Source of the DNA: Gammaproteobacteria bacterium | GTDB taxonomy: Bacteria; Pseudomonadota; Gammaproteobacteria; SZUA-229 | Reading direction: 5' to 3' | Assembly (NCBI GenBank): GCA_002401185.1 | Contig: NVSH01000022.1 | Location: 4,680-11,183, forward strand | Length of the DNA: 6,504 nucleotides | In this document: piece by piece, positions 1 to 5,099 of the stretch | Position numbering within the stretch: position 1 is the stretch's first letter | Layout of the letters: each line of letters starts with the position of its first letter | Notes under the pieces: model-generated | Seen by the model: the letters and a program-made list of their open reading frames with translations, nothing else | Told to the model about the DNA's origin: nothing | The model's database searches: none | Translations under genes and position numbers: made by a program

Positions 1-1242
1 ACATTCCAACCGCACGGGTATTTCATCCAGTTGCAGCGTTTCCTGTAATGCTTCGAAACGAGCCATCAAGCCAGATTTTGATATTAACTTTATTTTCAAT
101 GAGTTATTTGCATTATTTAATGCCATTTCTATCCATTTCGCACGTTCGCCACGTACCCGGTTAACAAGCTTAACCTTGTGTTTTGACTGCTCACTAAGTA
201 CCTCAGCGATCAGCTTACTGCCTTCGAGTGCGGCGGATACAATAATTTCACCCGGCACATCACGTTTTAAATAAAACTGCGGTATAAAGGCGCCAAGTAT
301 TTTTTCAGCTGTTAGTTCTTCAGGCAGACTAGGGTAAAAACTACGATTACCCAGGTTGAGTCCGTTGCGGATATAAAATACCTGCACACAGGCTTGCCCT
401 GCCTCTGTGCTACAGGCGATGATGTCGATATCACCTTTATCAGCACTGACATGTTGCTTTTCGGTAATTTTTCGCAGGTTACTTATCTGGTCACGGTAGA
501 CACCGGCTTTTTCATAATGCTGTTTTCCAGACGCCCTTTCCATATCCTTTACCAGTTCATTAATGACCTGCTCGCTCTTACCCTGTAAAAATAGTACGGC
601 ATGGTTGATATCTTTTGCGTAGGCTTTTTCGGATATGTATTCGACACAGGGTGCAGTGCAGCGTTTTATCTGGTACTGCAGACAGGGCCGGGAACGATTG
701 GCAAAGGTAGTGTCTTCGCATTGACGGATAAGAAACATCTTTTGCAGCAGGTTGATGCTCTCGCGTACTGCGTGTACGTTTGGATATGGCCCCAGATATA
801 AACCTTTCTTTTTTCGCGCGCCACGGTGTAGTGCAATACGTGGATAAGCCGCTTTATCTGAAACAAAAATGTAAGGATAACTTTTATCATCACGCATCAA
901 CACGTTGTAACGTGGGCGCAATTCTTTTATCAGGTTACTTTCAAGTAAAAGTGCTTCGCCTTCGGTATGGGTAATGGTGATTTCGATCGTATTAATCTTC
1001 GATACCATCACCTGTGTTTTAGCTGACAAGCCAGTTTTACGGAAATAACTGATCAGGCGTTTTTTAAGATTTTTGGCTTTGCCGACATAGATAACCTGCA
1101 CTTTGTCGTCGAGCATACGATAAACACCAGGTTTACTGGTGACACTTTTCAGGAAAAAGACAGAATCGAATGTCGCTTTACTTTCCGTCGGTGATTGTTC
1201 TGCGGGTGATGTTTCTTCAGGGAATTTTTCTGGGGCTGCCAT
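1..1242 (-). CDS. uvrC: UvrABC excinuclease subunit C, N-terminal 414 residues (3' end beyond window)
   Basis: UvrC makes the dual incisions of nucleotide excision repair after UvrA and UvrB have loaded at the lesion in the cytoplasm. The visible part starts with a GIY-YIG nuclease domain (about residues 34-112: PGVY at 38-41, IYVGKAK at 51-57, R62, and E101 in LLLESN, the likely metal ligand). Four cysteines follow at 175, 187, 195 and 199. Their spacing matches the [4Fe-4S] cysteines reported in E. coli UvrC. A UVR segment that binds UvrB lies at about 225-260. The window ends just as the RNase H-like nuclease domain begins, so that domain and the HhH domain are not seen; full proteins are about 600 residues. 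The ATG at 1242 is the only start codon I see upstream of the conserved FLKSVTSKPGVY. It adds about 20 acidic, Pro/Ser-rich residues relative to E. coli. The ribosome site is weak. It lies 47 bp after uvrY on the same strand, the usual gammaproteobacterial arrangement. Confidence 0.97.
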   Translation of the reverse strand, partial: MAAPEKFPEETSPAEQSPTESKATFDSVFFLKSVTSKPGVYRMLDDKVQVIYVGKAKNLKKRLISYFRKTGLSAKTQVMVSKINTIEITITHTEGEALLLESNLIKELRPRYNVLMRDDKSYPYIFVSDKAAYPRIALHRGARKKKGLYLGPYPNVHAVRESINLLQKMFLIRQCEDTTFANRSRPCLQYQIKRCTAPCVEYISEKAYAKDINHAVLFLQGKSEQVINELVKDMERASGKQHYEKAGVYRDQISNLRKITEKQHVSADKGDIDIIACSTEAGQACVQVFYIRNGLNLGNRSFYPSLPEELTAEKILGAFIPQFYLKRDVPGEIIVSAALEGSKLIAEVLSEQSKHKVKLVNRVRGERAKWIEMALNNANNSLKIKLISKSGLMARFEALQETLQLDEIPVRLEC

Positions 1243-1289
1243 GTGGCATATTCTAACTTACTGCTGAAGTAATAAGCGTTTCCGACTTA

Positions 1290-1970
1290 TCATTTGATCG
1301 GCATATTATTTTCATCGAGCACGCCGTGCTTCATCGCCATGTGCAACATTTCGATATCTGAGCTTACATCAAGTTTTTCAAATAAACGCATACGATATGT
1401 ACTTATCGTCTTTGGGCTTAGATTAAGAATTTCAGATATCTTTTTGGTTTTGGTGCCCTGTGCGATCATCATTAATACCTGTGTCTCACGCATCGAGAGA
1501 ATATCCAGAGGATTAATTTCACCGGGCAATACCGACAGCGCCAGTTGTTGAGCAATGTCTTTAGCAATGTAATATTTACCCTGGTGGACATCGCGAATGG
1601 CTGCGATCATTTCATCGACTGCGTTGCCTTTGGTGAGGTATCCTTTGGCCCCACCTTTGAGTAATATTTTAGGCAGTGGCCCGCCATCGTGTACTGTTAT
1701 AATAATTATGCCAATAATCGGCCACGACTGACTAATCCGTTTAGTTGCACCAATGCCGCCAATGCCCGGCATATTGACATCCATTAAGATAACATCAATA
1801 TCACCATTATGATCGCGACACCAGTTGATGGCATCCTCGCCACAGCAGACGGTATCGACTACATCAATGCCATCTTGCTCATTGAGTAAACTTTTAAAGC
1901 CATAACGCACGAGGTCATGATCATCAACAATCAACACTCGTATTTCATTATTGTTTATTATTTCAGTCAT
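1290..1970 (-). CDS. uvrY: GacA/UvrY-family two-component response regulator
   Basis: This 226-residue protein has the NarL/FixJ layout. The receiver domain spans about residues 10-125, with acidic pocket D16-D17, phosphoacceptor D64 in LMDVNMPG, switch T92 and K114 in YLTKG. A LuxR-type helix-turn-helix follows at about 155-215 (LSMRETQVL, then LNLSPKTISTYR). The segments SCGEDA-like (CCGEDAINWC), MPGIGG, TVH..PLPK and YIAKDIAQQLALS are characteristic of GacA/UvrY. In known gammaproteobacteria this regulator is phosphorylated by BarA/GacS and activates the CsrB/CsrC or RsmY/RsmZ small RNAs, which titrate CsrA. The partner kinase and RNAs are not in the window. The N-terminus is about nine residues longer than in E. 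coli (MTEIINNNEI before RVLIVDD). A TAA lies immediately before the ATG, so no longer form is possible. There is no clear Shine-Dalgarno sequence. The position directly upstream of uvrC supports orthology. Confidence 0.96.
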   Translation of the reverse strand: MTEIINNNEIRVLIVDDHDLVRYGFKSLLNEQDGIDVVDTVCCGEDAINWCRDHNGDIDVILMDVNMPGIGGIGATKRISQSWPIIGIIIITVHDGGPLPKILLKGGAKGYLTKGNAVDEMIAAIRDVHQGKYYIAKDIAQQLALSVLPGEINPLDILSMRETQVLMMIAQGTKTKKISEILNLSPKTISTYRMRLFEKLDVSSDIEMLHMAMKHGVLDENNMPIK

Positions 1971-2013
1971 TTACGATTTGAATATCATGGTTATTTGATA
2001 CTTACGACACCGG

Positions 2014-2022
2014 ATTGTAGCA
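2014..2022 (-). promoter_or_regulatory. Putative extended -10 promoter for uvrY-uvrC
   Basis: Read on the minus strand, TGCTACAAT fits the extended -10 pattern TGnTAnAAT, with the hexamer TACAAT about 44 bp upstream of the uvrY start. No good -35 is present at 16-18 bp, which extended -10 promoters can tolerate. It lies just past the reconstructed ancestral stop of the CYTH gene. The assignment rests on pattern only. Confidence 0.45.
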
Positions 2023-2027
2023 AAATT

Positions 2028-2066
2028 TTATTCGCACCACATCTCATAAGGATACCTAAGCAAAGA
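2028..2066 (-). pseudogene. Orphaned C-terminal coding remnant of the CYTH gene
   Basis: On the minus strand, beyond the palindrome and the second direct repeat, the CYTH frame continues as S-L-L-R-Y-P-Y-E-M-W-C-E followed by TAA at 2030-2028. CYTH phosphatases of this group commonly end in a segment like YYN-x-x-L-x-x-x-P-Y-x-x-W, so this looks like the original tail. Translation now stops at a TAG inside the inserted palindrome, leaving this stretch untranslated unless the stops are read through. The 48-bp insertion keeps the frame but carries two in-frame TAG codons. Confidence 0.7.
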
Positions 2067-2067
2067 A

Positions 2068-2075
2068 TTATTGTA
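2068..2075. repeat. 8-bp direct repeat, copy 1 (target-site duplication)
   Basis: TTATTGTA abuts the left end of the palindrome and is identical to the copy at 2116-2123. The identity stops exactly at 8 bp on both sides, as expected for a target-site duplication made during transposition. Confidence 0.75.
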
Positions 2076-2115
2076 GGGGCTGTCCTAGATAACTAAAATT
2101 ATCTAGGACAGCCCC
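2076..2115. mobile_element. 40-bp perfect palindromic mini-element (MITE- or REP-like)
   Basis: The arms 2076-2092 (GGGGCTGTCCTAGATAA) and 2099-2115 are exact reverse complements of 17 bp, separated by the 6-nt loop CTAAAA. Identical 8-bp repeats flank it. It carries no coding sequence, so it can only have been moved by an enzyme encoded elsewhere. It interrupts the CYTH gene and provides its current TAG stop at 2105-2103. As RNA it would form a very stable hairpin between the CYTH gene and uvrY, but no run of U follows the hairpin on the minus strand, so it is a poor intrinsic terminator. Several IS families make 8-bp duplications (for example IS1595- and ISL3-type); I cannot assign the parent from this window. 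Confidence 0.75.
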
Positions 2116-2552
2116 TTATTGTAATAACGTTTATCATGGCTCACCTCTTCACCTATCCAGTCAGGTTTTACAATAATTTCATCGACGTTATCTAGTTCAA
2201 CTTCTTCGACTTGCAGACCCGTATTACAACCATGAAAAACATCGATCTCCCATAGATGTGACTCAAAGGGTACGTGATAACGTGTTTTTATAATGATAAC
2301 TTGCTCACATAATGAAGTGATCATCTGTTCTGCATCATTAATGGGGATGTCGTATTCGTACTCCTGACGTATAATCGTGCCCTTAATATTGATATTGGCT
2401 TTATCGTCACTGATGCGAATACGTATAGATGACTTATCTGTCGTTCCCACTCCACTTAATAAATAAGCCTGTTTGATTACCAGAGTTTTGGTTACCAGTG
2501 ATTTCCAGTTATCGTTTTTAAGTAAAAATTTACGTTCTATTTCAACAGCCAT
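2103..2552 (-). CDS. CYTH-domain triphosphate tunnel metalloenzyme, C-terminus altered by insertion
   Basis: This 149-residue protein opens with the CYTH signature ExExK (E4, E6, K8 in EIERKF). The other charged tunnel residues follow in order: R44/R46 (SIRIRI), K57 (INIKG), E64/E66 (QEYEYDI), K89/R91 (KTRY), E102/D104 (WEIDVF) and E116/E117/E119. Bacterial relatives such as the Nitrosomonas europaea enzyme hydrolyse inorganic tripolyphosphate with a divalent metal. That is the likeliest activity here, although other triphosphates are possible. The protein is cytosolic, with no signal peptide. Sequence is normal to GEEVSHDKRYYN (N145), then ends in K-G-L-S read from an inserted palindrome. 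Without the insertion it would be about 158 residues. All ExExK and tunnel residues survive, so it may still be active. An AAGAGA ribosome site precedes the ATG. It is divergent from the aminotransferase gene and upstream of uvrY on the same strand. Confidence 0.92.
   Translation of the reverse strand: MAVEIERKFLLKNDNWKSLVTKTLVIKQAYLLSGVGTTDKSSIRIRISDDKANINIKGTIIRQEYEYDIPINDAEQMITSLCEQVIIIKTRYHVPFESHLWEIDVFHGCNTGLQVEEVELDNVDEIIVKPDWIGEEVSHDKRYYNKGLS
2116..2123. repeat. 8-bp direct repeat, copy 2 (target-site duplication)
   Basis: TTATTGTA abuts the right end of the palindrome and matches the copy at 2068-2075. On the minus strand it encodes the Y-Y-N end of the conserved C-terminal motif, which is why the protein remains normal up to residue N145. 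Confidence 0.75.
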
Positions 2553-2594
2553 GGTTCGTTCTCTTGGTGATGGATTTTGTTTTCAATTAACAAG

Positions 2595-2630
2595 GATGAC
2601 ATTGACGATGACTATCACGATGACAATTCG
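2595..2630. repeat. Three imperfect 12-bp tandem repeats in the divergent intergenic region
   Basis: GATGACATTGAC, GATGACTATCAC and GATGACAATTCG follow one another with GATGAC exact in each. They sit in the 94 bp between the CYTH start and the aminotransferase start. Each contains an ATG in the aminotransferase frame, so if translated they would add M-T-L-T, M-T-I-T and M-T-I-R to its N-terminus. They may be an upstream coding extension or a repeated binding site; the sequence does not decide. Confidence 0.6.
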
Positions 2631-2646
2631 TGATAAATTAAGAATC

Positions 2647-3789
2647 ATGAAATCACACTTCCTGCTCGATGAAAACATTATTTACCTAAACCATGCCGCC
2701 GTAGCGCCCTGGCCTATTGTAACCCGTGATGCCGTCATTGCCTTTGCCAATGAAAACACCAGCATCGGTTCAAAAAATTATAAGCTGTGGATGAAAACCG
2801 AAAAACAGTTAAAACAAAAACTGATGCAATTAATCAATGCAGAATCCATCGATGAAATTGCACTATTAAAAAACACGTCGGAAGGCCTGTCACTTATCGC
2901 ACAAGGCATACCTTTTGATAAAGGCGATAATATCGTCATACCAGCGGAAGAGTTCCCTTCGAACAAAGTCGTTTGGCAGGCTCTTAAAATACAGGGCGTG
3001 GAAGTACGATTGGTACCCGTTGATGATATCGATCACCCTGAACAGGCATTAATTAATGCCATGGATGAACATACTCGCCTACTCAGTTGCAGTTCGGTGC
3101 AATTTGCCCGCGGTCTACTGCTGGATGTGAACTTGATCGGTAGCGCCTGCAAACAAAATAATACCTTATTTTGTGTTGATGCTATCCAGTCGCTGGGCGC
3201 TATGACGTTTGATGCACAGGCATGTCAGGCCGATTTCGTGGTTGCCGATGGACACAAGTGGATGTGTGGGCCTGAAGGCACAGCACTTTTTTATTGCCGG
3301 AAGCAACGACAACATTTGTTACGTCTAACGCAACACGGCTGGCACATGCTGAAATCGGCTTTCGAATTCTCGCATGAAAATATCGATCAACCTCTCGAAC
3401 AACAGGTCGTGGAAAATGCACGGCGTTTTGAAAGTGGTAGTCCGAATATGATGGGTATCGCTGCGCTCAATGCGTCATTAGGGCTCTTATTAACCATTGG
3501 TATCGATAACATTCAGACAAAGATAATTGCCAATACAGAATATTTATTAAATCAATTAGCCTCACGTGCCGACATAACGGTTATAAGTTCAACAAAACCG
3601 GGTAGCTATGCGGGCATTGTTACGTTTATAAAACATCGAGTTGATAATGAAAAGCTCTATCAATTTTTGATGGCCAACAATGTTATTTGCGCGAACAGAG
3701 GTGGCGGCATTCGTTTTTCCCCGCACTTTTATACCGAACAAACCGCTATAGCTAAAGCATTAAAACTTGTCGATAACTATACTGGCTAA
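2647..3789 (+). CDS. Class V aminotransferase-fold PLP-dependent enzyme (cysteine desulfurase / isopenicillin epimerase-like)
   Basis: This is a cytosolic fold-type I PLP enzyme of 380 residues. Features in order are the N-terminal substrate-site motif YLNHAAVAPWP (13-23), the PLP-phosphate loop KNTSEGL (75-81), D178 in FCVDAIQSLG (contacts the PLP pyridine nitrogen), and the Schiff-base lysine K204 in DGHKWMCGPEG. RRFESGSPN follows at 259-267, and R355 in GGGIRFSPHFY is the expected carboxylate-binding arginine. The family includes cysteine desulfurases, kynureninase-like and epimerase-like enzymes. I see no clear cysteine-loop signature that would make it IscS or SufS, so the substrate is unknown. 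The open frame runs upstream to 2473, but homologues begin just before the YLNHAA motif, so I take the ATG at 2647, preceded by a weak TTAAGA. Starts at 2596, 2608 and 2620 are possible. It is divergent from the CYTH gene, and the next gene lies 204 bp downstream. Confidence 0.9.
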   Translation: MKSHFLLDENIIYLNHAAVAPWPIVTRDAVIAFANENTSIGSKNYKLWMKTEKQLKQKLMQLINAESIDEIALLKNTSEGLSLIAQGIPFDKGDNIVIPAEEFPSNKVVWQALKIQGVEVRLVPVDDIDHPEQALINAMDEHTRLLSCSSVQFARGLLLDVNLIGSACKQNNTLFCVDAIQSLGAMTFDAQACQADFVVADGHKWMCGPEGTALFYCRKQRQHLLRLTQHGWHMLKSAFEFSHENIDQPLEQQVVENARRFESGSPNMMGIAALNASLGLLLTIGIDNIQTKIIANTEYLLNQLASRADITVISSTKPGSYAGIVTFIKHRVDNEKLYQFLMANNVICANRGGGIRFSPHFYTEQTAIAKALKLVDNYTG

Positions 3790-3877
3790 ACATCTATTCC
3801 AGCACGGCATTATATAAGGTTATTTTGAACAGAATTCGTTTTTATATGTCTTAATATATACATCGTATAAGGCTTAT

Positions 3878-3883
3878 TATACT
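3878..3883 (+). promoter_or_regulatory. Possible -10 box upstream of the YiiX-like gene
   Basis: TATACT lies in the very AT-rich 204-bp gap (3790-3993) and overlaps a small dyad (GTATAA at 3865-3870, TTATAC at 3877-3882). The -35 region at the right spacing is only TATATA, so support is weak. It would give a leader of about 105 nt. Confidence 0.25.
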
Positions 3884-3897
3884 AAACTAATGGTAAA

Positions 3898-3955
3898 GGG
3901 AACGACTATAAAACTAAGACTTTCACGTTGTGATTTTTCGTTCCTGAGATTTTTT
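3898..3955 (+). terminator. Possible long-loop hairpin followed by T-run
   Basis: GGAACGA (3899-3905) pairs perfectly with TCGTTCC (3938-3944), and a G-T pair can extend it. ATTTTTT follows at 3949-3955. The 32-nt loop is long for an intrinsic terminator. It could end the aminotransferase transcript or act in the leader of the next gene. Apart from this and the possible -10 box, I see nothing in the 3790-3993 gap. Confidence 0.25.
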
Positions 3956-3993
3956 AAGTGTACAAAAAATTATTATTTGCCTCGTAGGTAACT

Positions 3994-4965
3994 ATGTTAT
4001 ATTTTTTTAAATTTAAAAATTATGTGTGGAACAAATTTGTCAGCTGGCTTACTTATGAGTCGCCTAACCATATAACACCCTTAACAAGTTTTGAACGTTT
4101 ACGTTATGAACTTCGCCCTGGTGATGTTGTTCTGGTCGAAGGTCGATCCAACGTAGCTGAAATCATCAAGTCCATAACACAGAGTATGTGGACGCATTCC
4201 TTCATCTATATCGGTCGTTTACATGATATTGACGACCCCATGTTGCGCGACTATATTCAGAAATACCGCCACTGCAATCCTAACGAACAACTAATCATCG
4301 AAGCCGTTTTGGGTCAAGGCATCATCATCTCCCCAATCGAAAACTATGAAGGTGAACATCTACGCATCTGTCGTCCACGAGGCATCACCCGAAAAGATTC
4401 TCAAACAGTCATCGAATACACTATTAAACATTTAGGCACTGATTATAATATTCGCCAGATAATGGATCTGGCACGTTTCATGTTTCCTTATTGGTTTTTA
4501 CCCAAGCGATGGCGTTCTACGTTATTTGAGCATAATGCAGGTAGAGCAACCAAAACGGTCTGCTCAACCATGATGGCCGAAGCTTTTGCCAAAGTTCGCT
4601 TTCCTATTATCCCTGTTATACATCAGGATAAAAAAGGACGACTAAGAATGATTCGTAGCAATTCAAAATTAATTACACCACGTGATTTTGACCATTCACC
4701 TTACTTTGACGTTATCAAATACCCCATCCTCGATTTCGACGAACTCGGTATTTACCGAAAACTGCCCTGGGATCAAACCGGCGTACACTGTAATGCCTTC
4801 GGTGACAGTTTTTATTCACACCCGGATGAGGCTGCACAATTAACGCCTATCCAATCTTCAGATACCATAAAACATAACTCTATTGATCAAGCTAAAGATG
4901 AACCAGCGTCTGATGAAGATATAGCCAATAATGATGAAAAGATAATAAATAAAGCGACAAATTAA
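3994..4965 (+). CDS. YiiX/YebB-like permuted NlpC/P60 (papain-fold) family protein
   Basis: This 323-residue protein carries the circularly permuted papain-like fold. LRPGDVVLVEG (40-50) begins the domain. H68 in MWTHSFIYIG is the likely catalytic histidine, E103 in LIIEAVLGQG a likely polar partner, and C190 in TVCSTMMAEAF the likely nucleophile. In the permuted group the histidine precedes the cysteine, as here. Characterised relatives are cysteine amidases or peptidases acting on amide bonds, including lipid-linked ones; the substrate here is unknown. There is no cleavable signal peptide: the N-terminus (MLYFFKFKNYVWNKFVSW) is aromatic and basic and may sit on the inner face of the membrane. 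After about residue 285 the protein becomes an acidic, low-complexity tail (DEPASDEDIANNDEK) that looks disordered. TAGGTA four bases upstream of the ATG is a reasonable ribosome site. Possible partners in lipid or cell-wall turnover cannot be inferred beyond its position before fadE. Confidence 0.85.
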   Translation: MLYFFKFKNYVWNKFVSWLTYESPNHITPLTSFERLRYELRPGDVVLVEGRSNVAEIIKSITQSMWTHSFIYIGRLHDIDDPMLRDYIQKYRHCNPNEQLIIEAVLGQGIIISPIENYEGEHLRICRPRGITRKDSQTVIEYTIKHLGTDYNIRQIMDLARFMFPYWFLPKRWRSTLFEHNAGRATKTVCSTMMAEAFAKVRFPIIPVIHQDKKGRLRMIRSNSKLITPRDFDHSPYFDVIKYPILDFDELGIYRKLPWDQTGVHCNAFGDSFYSHPDEAAQLTPIQSSDTIKHNSIDQAKDEPASDEDIANNDEKIINKATN

Positions 4966-4989
4966 ACATTTTAATACTGCAATTTTTTC

Positions 4990-5017
4990 TTTACAGTGGC
5001 ATTATAAACAGTATCAT
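4990..5017 (+). promoter_or_regulatory. Putative sigma70-type promoter for fadE
   Basis: TTTACA (4990-4995) and TATCAT (5012-5017), each one mismatch from consensus, are spaced 16 bp apart. They lie about 80 bp upstream of the fadE start and after the preceding stop codon. I saw no convincing FadR-type operator around it. Confidence 0.4.
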
Positions 5018-5099
5018 TATGCAACTAATAGAAACATTAGGCGTCTATTGGATGAATAAAGATGACTAAGAATACATTCACTATCAAACGGTGCAACTT

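Noticed and set aside
394..974. Several plus-strand and minus-strand ORFs of 64-75 codons
   Set aside because: All lie within uvrC in other frames and show no recognisable protein features.
1294..1551. 85-codon plus-strand ORF
   Set aside because: It is antisense to the helix-turn-helix half of uvrY, with no family resemblance.
2473..2646. Upstream extension of the aminotransferase reading frame
   Set aside because: It lies antisense to the CYTH N-terminus, and the family begins shortly before YLNHAA, so the 2473 start is almost certainly not used.
2778..3421. Minus-strand ORFs of 62 and 73 codons
   Set aside because: They are antisense shadows of the aminotransferase gene.
4961..4990. ATTAAA-CAT-TTTAAT dyad then a T-rich stretch after the YiiX-like gene
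   Set aside because: The stem is only six A-T pairs and the T-run is too far away to act as an intrinsic terminator.
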